Part shown: piece after piece, positions 9,030 through 17,860 of the stretch | How positions within the stretch are numbered: the stretch's first letter is position 1 | Layout of the letters: each line of letters begins with the position of its first letter | From: Chitinophagaceae bacterium | GTDB lineage: Bacteria; Bacteroidota; Bacteroidia; Chitinophagales; Chitinophagaceae | Assembly: GCA_019638625.1 (NCBI GenBank) | Contig: JAHBTK010000004.1 | Location: 558,001-622,000 of the forward strand | Length of the DNA stretch: 64,000 nucleotides | Reading direction: 5' to 3' | Notes under the pieces: generated by a model | Databases searched by the model: none | Told to the model about the DNA's origin: nothing | What the model saw: only the letters and a program-made list of their open reading frames with translations | Translations under genes and position numbers: made by a program

Positions 9030-9923
9030 ATGGAAAACAATACTTCATTACAACAGCAGTTACTGGAAGCCGGTGTACATTTTGGCCACCTGCGTAAGAA
9101 GTGGAATCCTAAAATGTTACCCTACATTTTCGCTGAAAAGAAGGGTATCCACATTATAGATCTCAACAAAACCGTTGAATATCTGCAGGAAACTGCTGCT
9201 GCTTTAAAGTCTATAGCTAAAAGCGGTAAAAAAATAATGTTTGTCGGCACTAAAAAGCAGGCAAAGGAAATCGTCACCGAATGCGCTCAACGGGTAAATA
9301 TGCCCTACGTTACCGAAAGGTGGCTGGGTGGTATGCTGACCAATTTCAATACGGTACGCAAAAGCGTTAAAAAAATGCAGAGTATCGAAAAAATGCTGAA
9401 CGACGGCACTTTCGACAGCATTACCAAGAAAGAAAGACTGACGCTTACCCGTGACAAGGAAAAAATGGAAAAAGTGCTGGGTGGTATCGCCCAACTGGGT
9501 AGGGTACCTGCCGCTTTATTCATTATAGATATCGGACATGAGCATATTGCGCTGGCGGAAGCAAAACGCCTGGGAATAACCACATTTGGTATGGTGGATA
9601 CCAACTGCGACCCGAACAAGGTGGATTTTGCTATTCCCTCCAATGATGATGCTACCAAGTCAATAGCTATTATCGCCAACTACATTACTGCCGCTATTGC
9701 CGAAGGATTGCAGGAGCGTCAGAATGAAAAAGCAGAAGAAGAAACAGAGGAAGAAGTAGTGGAAAAAGGCCCGAGACTGGATATAGACGATGCAGGCGCT
9801 GAAAGAGAAAGAGGTGGTGCCCGCCGTGGCAGCAGCGGAGGAAGAGGTCCTTCAGCCGGAGGTGGTCAGAGAAGACGCACACCTTCCGGTGGCGGTGCCA
9901 GAAGACCGGGTGGAGCCAGATAG
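9030..9923 (+). CDS. rpsB: 30S ribosomal protein S2 with Gly/Arg-rich tail
   Basis: The S2 core is clear: LLEAGVHFGHLRKKWNPKM at the N terminus, MFVGTKKQAKEIV and RWLGGMLTNF after it. After about residue 228 the protein carries an extension of roughly 70 residues: first an acidic Glu run (EEETEEEVVEKGP), then a Gly/Arg/Ser-rich tail with RGGARRG, GGRGPSAGGGQRRR and GGARRPGGAR. Such extensions are known in some Bacteroidota, but the RGG-like character is marked and may add RNA contacts. It is followed by tsf after 32 nt, the usual rpsB-tsf order. Confidence 0.97.
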   Translation: MENNTSLQQQLLEAGVHFGHLRKKWNPKMLPYIFAEKKGIHIIDLNKTVEYLQETAAALKSIAKSGKKIMFVGTKKQAKEIVTECAQRVNMPYVTERWLGGMLTNFNTVRKSVKKMQSIEKMLNDGTFDSITKKERLTLTRDKEKMEKVLGGIAQLGRVPAALFIIDIGHEHIALAEAKRLGITTFGMVDTNCDPNKVDFAIPSNDDATKSIAIIANYITAAIAEGLQERQNEKAEEETEEEVVEKGPRLDIDDAGAERERGGARRGSSGGRGPSAGGGQRRRTPSGGGARRPGGAR

Positions 9924-9955
9924 ATTTTTGAACATTTAAAACTTATTATAGCGTT

Positions 9956-10795
9956 ATGTCTACAGTAACTATTACAGCAGCAGATATAAATAAACTGCGC
10001 CAGATGACCGGTGCGGGAATGATGGATTGTCGCAAGGCCCTTACAGAAACTAATGGAAACTTTGAAGAGGCAATAGACTGGTTACGTAAAAAAGGAGCCA
10101 AAGTAGCAGCATTAAGAGGTGACCGGGAAGCAAAAGAAGGAGTGGTAATTGCACAAACCACTGCCGACAACAAAACCGGCATCGCTGTTTGCATCAGTTG
10201 TGAAACAGACTTTGTGAGTAAAAATGCCGATTTCATTGCTTTTGCAAAAAGCATTGCTGATGCAGCCATTGAAAACAACGTAAAGAGCGCTGAGGAATTG
10301 AATAATGTTTCTATCAACGGCGCTAAAGTAGCAGACCTGGTGAATGATAAACTTGCCAGCATTGGCGAAAAAATAGGAGTAAGCAAATTTGAGCGTATTG
10401 ACGCTCCCTATGTTGCCTCCTATATCCATGGAGCCAACCGCATAGGTGTATTGGTAGGCTTTAATAAAGAAGCCGGTGAAGCCGGAAAAGATGTTGCCAT
10501 GCAGGTAGCCGCCATGAACCCTGTAGCCGTTGATCCTGATTCCGTTTCTGCCGATGCGGTAGCCCGCGAAAAAGCGGTAGTAACCGAACAGATCAAAAAT
10601 GATCCAAAAATGGCAGGCAAACCGGACGCGATGATCGAGAAAATCGCAGAAGGAAAACTGAATGCCTTCTTTAAGGAAAATACATTGATGGCCCAGCCGT
10701 TCGTAAAAGATGCCGGCAAATCCGTTGGCGACTTTTTGAAGTCTGTAAACAGCGAACTCAAAGTGAGCGAGTTCAAAAGAGTAGCATTGGGTTAA
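9956..10795 (+). CDS. tsf: Translation elongation factor Ts
   Basis: EF-Ts recharges EF-Tu by GDP/GTP exchange. The 279-residue protein opens with the family signature around LRQMTGAGMMDCRKAL (residues 10-25) and contains the core motif CETDFVSKN and HGANRIGVLVGFN. The length is normal. It is the last gene of the rplM-rpsI-rpsB-tsf operon and runs into the terminator at 10819-10850. Confidence 0.98.
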   Translation: MSTVTITAADINKLRQMTGAGMMDCRKALTETNGNFEEAIDWLRKKGAKVAALRGDREAKEGVVIAQTTADNKTGIAVCISCETDFVSKNADFIAFAKSIADAAIENNVKSAEELNNVSINGAKVADLVNDKLASIGEKIGVSKFERIDAPYVASYIHGANRIGVLVGFNKEAGEAGKDVAMQVAAMNPVAVDPDSVSADAVAREKAVVTEQIKNDPKMAGKPDAMIEKIAEGKLNAFFKENTLMAQPFVKDAGKSVGDFLKSVNSELKVSEFKRVALG

Positions 10796-10818
10796 TAATA
10801 TTCCACTTCTAAGTAATA

Positions 10819-10850
10819 AACCGGTTCCGATTGGAACCGGTTATTTTTTT
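10819..10850 (+). terminator. Rho-independent terminator after tsf
   Basis: A perfect 10-bp stem aaccggttcc/ggaaccggtt with a GATT loop is followed by ATTTTTTT. It lies 24 nt after the tsf stop and closes the operon; the opposite gene ends at 10881. Confidence 0.92.
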
Positions 10851-10880
10851 AACGGTTGCCCAAAAGATCGAAAGTTTTCT

Positions 10881-12248
10881 TTACAATCCATACTGATCCA
10901 CCAGGTAGATCAGTGCAGCCATGTTTACGGCTCCCAGCTCCAGTTCTCTCCTGTTAACGGCTTCAAATACATCGTTGGCTGCATGGTGATAGTCAAAATA
11001 TCGCTGGGAGTCGGGATCCAGCCCTGCCATAGGAGTACCAAGTTCCCGGTGCAGTGGACCAATATCTGCTCCGCCACCGCCCGGGTAAACAGCCGTGCCA
11101 TAAAGGCTCAGTAACGGTTCCCATGTTTTTACTTTTGCCAGAACTTCCGCGCTGGCGGAAAAACCAAACCCTCTTGGTGTAAACCCGCCTGCATCGCTTT
11201 CCAGCGCGAATAGGTGTTTTTCATTCTTCTGTTTGGCTGCTTCCGCATATTTCAAACCACCGCGTAAACCATTTTCTTCATTTGCAAACAATACAAACCG
11301 GATGGTACGCTTTGGCTTATAGCCGATAGCTTTAAAGGCCCTTAAAATTTCTATAGTCTGTACACAACCTGCTCCATCATCATGAGCGCCTTCACAATTG
11401 TCCCAGCTATCCAGGTGACCACCCACGGTAATGATTTCTTCAGGATGGGTACTACCTCTCCATTCCGCAATAATATTGTGCCCGGTAGTATCCGGTTTAA
11501 AGTAACCATAGGTTTTGATGGTGGCATCCATCTTCTTTTCTTTTAATGCGGCGCTCAGCCAGTCCGCATCCTGCAGCCCGATGGCTACTGCGGGTATCTT
11601 TGCATAATTGCTGTCATACCGTGTGGAACCGGTATGCGGCACATTGTTCTCGCCATGACTGATGCTTCTGATCATTACACCCACAGCCCCATATTTTGAG
11701 GCTGTTGAAGGACCTTGCCCCCTGTATTTTACAGCATCCCCGTAGCCCCGGAAGGTATGCACAAATGATCTTTTAAAATGATAGTTAAAAAAAACGATCT
11801 TCCCTTTTACCAGGTCTTTCTTTGCTTCCAGTTCATCAAAAGAAGCCACTTCTATTATGTCTGCCGTTACACCTTTTGCCCCGGATCCGGTGCTGTTTCC
11901 CAATGCAATAACAGCCAGGTTTTTCTTTATTTCTCCTGACTGAACGATAACCTCATCCTTTCCTCCGCGCACCCAATACGGTACCAAACACTCCTGCATC
12001 CATACTGTATCTGCTCCTGTTTTCTTCAACAGTTCGTATCCCCAGCTCTCAGATTTCACCATACCGGCTGAGCCGGCTAACCTTGGGCCAATTTGTTTGG
12101 TGAGTACCCGGAGGTTCTCATACGCTGCTGAGTTTTTTAATATCTCATCTGCAATATTCCGGATCATCAGGGTATCGTTTGTTTGAGCCCCTGCCATAAC
12201 GGAACAAAATATAACTATGCCACCGGTAATAATTCCTTTCATGATCAT
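10881..12248 (-). CDS. Secreted M28 family metallopeptidase (carboxypeptidase Q-like)
   Basis: The 455-residue protein starts with a Sec signal peptide (cleavage likely after AGAQ) and a PA-like insert. The di-zinc peptidase domain follows, with ligands visible in GGHLDSWD, GAHDDGAGC, FANEENGLRG, LESDAGG and the late His in FDYHHAAND. These match the carboxypeptidase Q / PGCP branch of M28, which removes N-terminal or dipeptide residues outside the cytoplasm. It is a single gene downstream of katG on the same strand, with a terminator between them. Confidence 0.88.
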   Translation of the reverse strand: MIMKGIITGGIVIFCSVMAGAQTNDTLMIRNIADEILKNSAAYENLRVLTKQIGPRLAGSAGMVKSESWGYELLKKTGADTVWMQECLVPYWVRGGKDEVIVQSGEIKKNLAVIALGNSTGSGAKGVTADIIEVASFDELEAKKDLVKGKIVFFNYHFKRSFVHTFRGYGDAVKYRGQGPSTASKYGAVGVMIRSISHGENNVPHTGSTRYDSNYAKIPAVAIGLQDADWLSAALKEKKMDATIKTYGYFKPDTTGHNIIAEWRGSTHPEEIITVGGHLDSWDNCEGAHDDGAGCVQTIEILRAFKAIGYKPKRTIRFVLFANEENGLRGGLKYAEAAKQKNEKHLFALESDAGGFTPRGFGFSASAEVLAKVKTWEPLLSLYGTAVYPGGGGADIGPLHRELGTPMAGLDPDSQRYFDYHHAANDVFEAVNRRELELGAVNMAALIYLVDQYGL

Positions 12249-12318
12249 TTTTTAGTATGGTAAAACATTTATCCCGAAAAATAAGAAAAAGATTGGTTAT
12301 CGAAGTATCAAAACAAAA

Positions 12319-12344
12319 AGAGGTTACCCGTTAAGGCAACCTCT
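12319..12344 (-). terminator. Rho-independent terminator of katG (minus strand)
   Basis: On the minus strand the arms agaggttgcc and ggtaacctct pair over 10 bp, one a G-U that only pairs in this direction, and a T-rich tail (tttttgtttt) follows. It lies about 20 nt after the katG stop. Confidence 0.85.
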
Positions 12345-12366
12345 GTAATGCAGTATCATAGCAGGT

Positions 12367-14592
12367 TTACTGCAAATCAAAGCGGTCCAGGTTCATTACC
12401 TTCGCCCAGGCAGCAACAAAATCTTGTACAAATTTCTCTTTTGCGTCTGCACTTCCATAAACTTCAGCCAGGGCCCTTAATTCTGAATTCGAGCCGAAGA
12501 TAAGATCTGCACGGGTAGCCGTCCATTTCACTTCCCCGGTAGCCCGGTCCTTTCCTTCAAACAGTTCCTGCTGATCATCCAGCGGCTTCCAAACGGTATT
12601 CATGCCAAGCAGGTTAACAAAGAAATCGTTGGTCAACGTTTCCGGTCTGTCGGTAAAAATACCATGTTTAGAGCCATCGAAGTTGGCATTTAATGCCCGC
12701 ATACCACCAACCAGCACCGCCAGCTCGGGGGCAGTGAGCGTTAACAGTTGCGCCTTATCGATCAACAGGCTTTCTGTAGATACGGAGTATTTTGTTTTCA
12801 GGTAGTTGCGGAAGCCGTCTGCAATCGGCTCCAGCAAGGCGAAAGATTCTACGTCTGTTTGCTCCTGCGATGCATCTGTTCTTCCGGGAGCAAAAGGAAT
12901 CGTAATGTCATAACCGGCATCTGTAGCCGCTTTTTCAACACCGGCATTACCCGCCAGCACGATCAGATCAGCCAATGATATTTTTTTACCCCCCTTTTGT
13001 GTACTATTGAATTCCTCCCGGATTGATTCCAGGGTGTCCAGTACTTTGGAGAGCTGTGCCGGATTATTAACCGCCCAATATTTCTGTGGCGCCAGGCGAA
13101 TACGGGCTCCGTTTGCCCCACCCCGTTTATCTGACCCGCGGAAGGTAGAAGCGGATGCCCAGGCTGTAGTTACCAGTTGGGGTACTGTCAACCCTGAAGC
13201 AAGGATATTTGCTTTAAATGCCGCTATTTCTTTTTCATCCACCAATTCATGATCTACTGCCGGAACGGGATCCTGCCATATCAGCTCCTCGCCGGGTACT
13301 TCAGGACCCAAATAACGAGAAACGGGTCCCATATCCCGGTGTGTCAATTTAAACCAGGCACGGGCAAAAGCATCCGCGAACTCATCAGGGTTTTCGTAAA
13401 AACGCCGGGAAATTTTTTCGTATTCCGGATCCATCCGCAAAGCGATGTCGGTTGTCAGCATACTGGGTACATGGCGTTTGGTTTTGTCATGTGCATCCGG
13501 AACGCTGTTTGCCCCTGCTCCATGCTTCGGTATCCACTGGTGAGCGCCGGCCGGACTTTTGGTAAGCTCCCAGTCATAACCAAAAAGATTCCAGAAAAAG
13601 TTATTTGTCCACCTGGTAGGCGTACTGGTCCAGATCACTTCCAATCCACTTGTTATAGTATCGCCTGCTATACCGGTGCCATAACTGTTTTTCCAACCGA
13701 GCCCCTGTTCTTCAATTGATGCAGATTCCGGATCAGGTCCTACGTGAGTGGCGGGGCCGGCTCCGTGCGTTTTCCCGAAGGTATGTCCGCCGGCTATCAA
13801 AGCCACAGTCTCTTCATCATCCATTGCCATACGCTTAAAAGTTTCGCGGATATCGCGGGCAGCGGCTATGGGATCAGGGTTTCCGTCGGGTCCTTCAGGG
13901 TTTACATATATAAGTCCCATCTGAACAGCAGCCAGCGGGTTTTCCAGGTCTCTGTCCCCGGAATAGCGGCTATTCGCGGCTTTACTGTTTGCCAGCCATT
14001 CTTTTTCACTTCCCCAATACACATCAATTTCAGGTTCCCATACGTCTGCACGACCACCCGCAAAACCAAAGGTTTTGAAGCCCATGGATTCCAGCGCCAC
14101 ATTTCCGGTAAGTATGATCAGGTCCGCCCAGGAAATTTTATTACCATATTTCTGTTTGATCGGCCACAACAGTCTGCGGGCCTTATCCAGGCTAACGTTG
14201 TCGGGCCAACTGTTAAGCGGTGCAAAACGCTGCTGACCAGCACCGGCTCCTCCCCTGCCATCAGCAATCCTGTAAGTACCCGCGCTATGCCAGGCCATCC
14301 TGATAAAAAACGGCCCGTAATGACCATAATCCGCCGGCCACCAATCCTGCGAGTCCGTCATCAATTTAGTCAAATCCTCTTTCAGCGCGTCGTAGTCAAG
14401 GCTCTTAAAAGCCTCTGCATAATTAAAATCCTTACCCATCGGGTCCGAAAGGGAGGAATTCTGACGCAGAAGGTTTACTTTAAGCTGGTTGGGCCACCAG
14501 TCATTGTTTTGGGCGCCTCCACCAGCCACCGGCTGATTCATTTTGCCGTTGTGAAAAGGGCATTTGCTGATGTCTCCTGAAGTACCTTCCAT
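12367..14592 (-). CDS. katG: Catalase-peroxidase
   Basis: This bifunctional haem enzyme of 741 residues destroys hydrogen peroxide and has peroxidase activity. The active site is intact: distal Arg98, Trp101 and His102 in FIRMAWHSAGTYR, the tyrosine of GLIYVNPEGPDG and the methionine of FKRMAMDD that form the Met-Tyr-Trp adduct with Trp101, and the proximal His in GGHTFGKTHGAG. Both the N-terminal catalytic and C-terminal repeat domains are complete. There is no signal peptide. The 339-nt upstream gap should hold its promoter, but I cannot point to an exact consensus. Confidence 0.98.
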   Translation of the reverse strand: MEGTSGDISKCPFHNGKMNQPVAGGGAQNNDWWPNQLKVNLLRQNSSLSDPMGKDFNYAEAFKSLDYDALKEDLTKLMTDSQDWWPADYGHYGPFFIRMAWHSAGTYRIADGRGGAGAGQQRFAPLNSWPDNVSLDKARRLLWPIKQKYGNKISWADLIILTGNVALESMGFKTFGFAGGRADVWEPEIDVYWGSEKEWLANSKAANSRYSGDRDLENPLAAVQMGLIYVNPEGPDGNPDPIAAARDIRETFKRMAMDDEETVALIAGGHTFGKTHGAGPATHVGPDPESASIEEQGLGWKNSYGTGIAGDTITSGLEVIWTSTPTRWTNNFFWNLFGYDWELTKSPAGAHQWIPKHGAGANSVPDAHDKTKRHVPSMLTTDIALRMDPEYEKISRRFYENPDEFADAFARAWFKLTHRDMGPVSRYLGPEVPGEELIWQDPVPAVDHELVDEKEIAAFKANILASGLTVPQLVTTAWASASTFRGSDKRGGANGARIRLAPQKYWAVNNPAQLSKVLDTLESIREEFNSTQKGGKKISLADLIVLAGNAGVEKAATDAGYDITIPFAPGRTDASQEQTDVESFALLEPIADGFRNYLKTKYSVSTESLLIDKAQLLTLTAPELAVLVGGMRALNANFDGSKHGIFTDRPETLTNDFFVNLLGMNTVWKPLDDQQELFEGKDRATGEVKWTATRADLIFGSNSELRALAEVYGSADAKEKFVQDFVAAWAKVMNLDRFDLQ

Positions 14593-14931
14593 CTTTCTTT
14601 AATTTTATTAGTTTGACAATGTATTTCTTAGTCTGCAGGTGTATTATAATTGAACAAATACACGCTGTTAAAAGTAAAACCGCTTTTTTATAGTTTTACA
14701 AATTTGTGACAATTAGAACAATAAATAAAATTGATTAATTCTATAATACAATAGTCAAAATCTATTATCATAAAAGGAGCGTTGGAGAGCCGTTCAAAAA
14801 ATCCTGCGTTGTCTTCCCTGATCTTTATTGCCGACAGAACGAACGACAGGCCACACAGGTTAGATACGGAGACAGGCAACGAATAAAAAAATAAACGGTA
14901 TCGGCATTACCGGTTATCAAACCCACCGGAC
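14593..14931. other. Gap upstream of katG
   Basis: This AT-rich stretch of about 340 nt has no ORF with family-like composition. It must contain the katG promoter reading left. No exact CAAAnnTA element and no obvious OxyR or PerR palindrome was seen. Confidence 0.4.
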
Positions 14932-15381
14932 TCAGCATTCATAATCAAAAGAGGTGGTAGAGGTAGCTTTTTTAATACCGGTTTTTGCATAAAATTCCAA
15001 TGCATGCGCATCTGCATTTTCCGCCTGGACATACATCTCTGTAACACCCTCTGCTTTCAGGTACTCTTTTGCTTTCCCGATCAACAACTTCCCGATTCCC
15101 TGTCGCTGATTGCCGGGCAAAACAGCCACATCGTATATATATGCCAATTGCCGGGCAACATAATACTGATCCAGCAGGTAAATTGTTAATCCGCCTACAA
15201 CCTTTCCATCCAGCTTTGCCACAATTACCCTGAACTGTTTTGCCGCGAGCAGGCTCCGGAGATAATCGTCAGGGGGAATTTTATCCGCACCGGTTTCAAA
15301 TACCCGGTTGAATACCTGTATCAGCTCAATGAATGGATCCAGGTCTCCGGCATCCAACATTGAAAGTTCCGGCATTTTCAT
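14932..15381 (-). CDS. GNAT acetyltransferase, AAC(3)-I-like
   Basis: The 149-residue GNAT protein has the acetyl-CoA loop VLPGNQRQGIGKLLI (R/Q-x-x-G-x-G/A) preceded by AYIYDVAV and ends with MYVQAENADAHALEFYAKTGI. This layout matches the aminoglycoside 3-N-acetyltransferase I branch, including IYDLAV-like and YVQAD-like stretches. Chromosomal members often have no proven drug resistance role, so the substrate is uncertain. It follows the nitrilase-family gene by 16 nt on the same strand, probably as an operon. Confidence 0.75.
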   Translation of the reverse strand: MKMPELSMLDAGDLDPFIELIQVFNRVFETGADKIPPDDYLRSLLAAKQFRVIVAKLDGKVVGGLTIYLLDQYYVARQLAYIYDVAVLPGNQRQGIGKLLIGKAKEYLKAEGVTEMYVQAENADAHALEFYAKTGIKKATSTTSFDYEC

Positions 15382-15397
15382 TCGCGTATTTTTAAAA

Positions 15398-16348
15398 TTA
15401 TCCGGGGTTCAGCCACACTACTTTTTGTTCCGGCTGATTTGCCTGCCCGATAATATGTTTATACAATTCAGGTCTCCTCGCCTTTCTGTACCGGTATCCA
15501 CCTGCCTGCTTCAGTTTCAGAGGAACGATATTAGCGGTAGTAAAACTGTCTTCAAATGAGCGGCATTCGGCTATAATATCTCCAAAGGGATCAATGATCA
15601 TGGAGCATCCGTTTTTCAACTGGTCGTCATCCATGCCGATCGGGTTGGAGAATACCACGTAAATACCATTATCATAAGCACGGGACGGCAGCCACTTCAT
15701 CAACCAGTCACGCCCCTTCATCCCGTCAAACTCCAGGCGCAGGGAGGTGGGATCTGTTTCCCTGTTTTTCCAAAGTTCCGTATCCACAAAACCCGCGCCG
15801 GGCCTTGTGGAAGGGGTACACATGGTAACATGCGGCATAAAAATAATATCCGCGCCCAGCAAAGCAGTGGCCCGTACATTTTCGATGATGTTATTGTCAT
15901 AACAGATAAGGATACCGCATTTCCAGCCATGCAGTTCAAATACACAATATTCGTTCCCGGGTACCAGGTGAGGATTGATAAAAGGGTGCAGTTTTCTGAA
16001 CTTTGCTACCAGCCCGGTTTTGTCCACACATACATATGCTTTATACAGGTTATCCTCCCGGTCTTTTTCAAAAAGCCCCGCCAGGATGCTGATGCCCAAC
16101 CCGCCCGATATTTCCGTAAGTTTTTGTACAGTCTCCCCTTCCGGAATAAATTCCGCCAGGCCAAGCATTTGCTCTTTGGATAGTTTTCGGGCAAAGGTAT
16201 AACCCGTAACAGAGCATTCATGAAAAGCAATTGCCCTGGCGCCTTCTCCCGCAGCCTTCTCAGCTAACTTTTCGATGACGGAAAGATTATATTCCTTATC
16301 ACCGCTCTTATGCTCAAACTGGGCTGTAGAAATCTTAATATCCTCCAT
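15398..16348 (-). CDS. Carbon-nitrogen hydrolase (nitrilase superfamily)
   Basis: The Glu-Lys-Cys triad of nitrilase-superfamily amidases is visible: Glu44 in FHECSVTGY, Lys119 in FRKLHPF and Cys149 in GILICYDNNI (numbering from the chosen start). It should hydrolyse an amide or carbamoyl C-N bond in the cytoplasm; the substrate is unknown. I prefer the ATG at 16348 (MEDIKISTAQ) over the one at 16369, because the promoter at 16383-16390 leaves almost no leader for the longer form. It is cotranscribed with the downstream GNAT gene. Confidence 0.87.
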   Translation of the reverse strand: MEDIKISTAQFEHKSGDKEYNLSVIEKLAEKAAGEGARAIAFHECSVTGYTFARKLSKEQMLGLAEFIPEGETVQKLTEISGGLGISILAGLFEKDREDNLYKAYVCVDKTGLVAKFRKLHPFINPHLVPGNEYCVFELHGWKCGILICYDNNIIENVRATALLGADIIFMPHVTMCTPSTRPGAGFVDTELWKNRETDPTSLRLEFDGMKGRDWLMKWLPSRAYDNGIYVVFSNPIGMDDDQLKNGCSMIIDPFGDIIAECRSFEDSFTTANIVPLKLKQAGGYRYRKARRPELYKHIIGQANQPEQKVVWLNPG

Positions 16349-16382
16349 CAGCTTCTGTTTATGGCTCATTATAATATTACCT

Positions 16383-16390
16383 CAAAAGTA
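16383..16390 (-). promoter_or_regulatory. -7 promoter element TACTTTTG for the nitrilase-family gene
   Basis: The plus strand reads CAAAAGTA, an exact TAnnTTTG on the minus strand. With transcription starting several nt downstream, translation from 16348 gets a leader of about 30 nt. No clear -33 element was seen. Confidence 0.55.
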
Positions 16391-16571
16391 CATAAGATAT
16401 CCGGCCAGCACCTTAAAATAGCCGTTGTTGAGGCTTTGTCCACCATATGTGGAAAAAAAATAGCGGCGCTTAGTTCTCCACGGGCGATATTTAGTTAGCA
16501 AATGTTAAGTTGATAACAAGGCAATAAATATCGGCTCTGTACGTCTTGTATATGTAATTCTAATAAGTTCT

Positions 16572-17459
16572 ATGGAAGAAACCCGGGAAATAGTGGCATT
16601 AATGAACCTGATAGACGATCCGGACGGGGAAGTATTCGATACGGTAAGCCACCGGATTGTCAGCTACGGTAAGAATATCATACCCAACCTGGAGCAGTTA
16701 TGGGAGAGTACACCCGATGAACTCGTACAGGGAAAAATTGAATTACTGATACACCGGCTTCACTTCCAGGATCTCTACGCGGACTTTAAGTCGCTGAAAC
16801 AATCAGACAATGTGGACCTCATGGATGGTCTGCTGGCTGTTGCCCGTTACCAGTATCCTGAACTTCCAGGTATGTCCATTGGCCAGGAATTTGAAAAGAT
16901 CAGGCGTAATATGTGGCTGGAGCTGAACAATTACCTGACGGCGCTGGAACAGGTCAATGTTATCAATCGTATTTTTTATTCCTACCATAAATTCAAAGGA
17001 TCGGAAATTTCTTATCAGAACCCCGAGGAATTCCTGGTAAATAAACTGGTGGAAACAAAAAGAGGAAATGTGATCCTGAACGGCATGGTGTACCAGCATT
17101 TGTGCTACCTGCTGGATGTGCCCGTACGGGCGGTGAATGTTCCCCGGCAATACCTGCTGGCTTATTTCGACAATTCCTATGAATATTTCACCCCCCGAAA
17201 AGAAGACAGCAATATTCATTTCTTTATAGACCCGATGAATGGGCATATTTATACCCATAAAGACGTGGAAACCTATTTAAAAAGAATGGGAGCCCCTGCG
17301 ACACCATCGTATTTTAGACCTCTTGAAAACAAAAACAGTATCCGGTTTTTGTTGCAGGAATTCTCCCGTTGCTTTGATGAAGACCACAACCGGTATAAGC
17401 AAAGTGAGCTGCAATCCCTTGCCTCCCTGCTGGCCGCCTCCGGTGAGTCTGACCAATAG
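16572..17459 (+). CDS. SirB1-like transglutaminase-fold protein
   Basis: The 295-residue protein has a helical N-terminal region (residues 1-80) and a central region typical of the SirB1/Transglut_core2 family: KRGNVILNGMVYQHLCYLL, then VPRQYLLAYF and FFIDPMNGHIYT. The family is related to transglutaminases but usually has no known activity. A plausible catalytic Cys is the one in QHLCYLL. No signal peptide is present. The next two genes follow closely (5 and 6 nt gaps), so the three form an operon of unclear common purpose. Confidence 0.7.
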   Translation: MEETREIVALMNLIDDPDGEVFDTVSHRIVSYGKNIIPNLEQLWESTPDELVQGKIELLIHRLHFQDLYADFKSLKQSDNVDLMDGLLAVARYQYPELPGMSIGQEFEKIRRNMWLELNNYLTALEQVNVINRIFYSYHKFKGSEISYQNPEEFLVNKLVETKRGNVILNGMVYQHLCYLLDVPVRAVNVPRQYLLAYFDNSYEYFTPRKEDSNIHFFIDPMNGHIYTHKDVETYLKRMGAPATPSYFRPLENKNSIRFLLQEFSRCFDEDHNRYKQSELQSLASLLAASGESDQ

Positions 17460-17464
17460 ACGAT

Positions 17465-17854
17465 ATGAAGAAGTACCGGTTTTATCTTCCGCTGATATTG
17501 ATACTGATCGCAGGCGCCGGCCTGCTGCTCAACAAACAGCGTGATGTCGGTATCCAAACGGAAGCAGATGCGGGATTTGACCGGCAGTTGCGCCCCCTGA
17601 TATATACCAGGCACGCCCGGTGCCGGATGGATTGCCGCCGGATAGACGAAGCCGAGGTGGAAGATATACTCACCAGCGGCGTCATCAACCACGAAAAAAC
17701 AGATATCCACTCCAAACCGGACCCCAAATATGCCCTCGAAGGGCGAACCCGCGACAACCAGGAAGTACGCATTATATTTGCTCCTACGCGAAAGGGCATG
17801 GTAGTAATTACCTGCATCGACATAAAGAACGAATGGCACTGCAATTGTAAATAA
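17465..17854 (+). CDS. DUF4258 domain protein with N-terminal membrane anchor
   Basis: The 129-residue protein begins with one hydrophobic segment (residues 5-20), then the DUF4258 motif YTRHARCRMDCRRIDEAEV, an ILTSGVI turn and the strand pattern EVRIIFAPTRKGMVVITCID. The fold is similar to small toxin RNases (BrnT/RelE-like), but no antitoxin gene is adjacent and the membrane anchor argues against a plain toxin role. It lies 5 nt after the SirB1-like gene and 6 nt before plsC. Confidence 0.7.
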   Translation: MKKYRFYLPLILILIAGAGLLLNKQRDVGIQTEADAGFDRQLRPLIYTRHARCRMDCRRIDEAEVEDILTSGVINHEKTDIHSKPDPKYALEGRTRDNQEVRIIFAPTRKGMVVITCIDIKNEWHCNCK

Positions 17855-17860
17855 TGACCC

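Noticed and set aside
13744..14580. Long open frame of 278 codons antisense to katG
   Set aside because: It is entirely inside the katG gene on the other strand, has no family-like motifs, and katG is intact with all active-site residues.
16803..17258. Minus-strand 151-codon frame opposite the SirB1-like gene
   Set aside because: Shadow of a well-supported gene in the three-gene operon; no independent signals.
17465..17854. Toxin of a BrnT-like toxin-antitoxin pair
   Set aside because: The DUF4258 fold is toxin-like, but the protein has a membrane anchor, and neither neighbour looks like an antitoxin.
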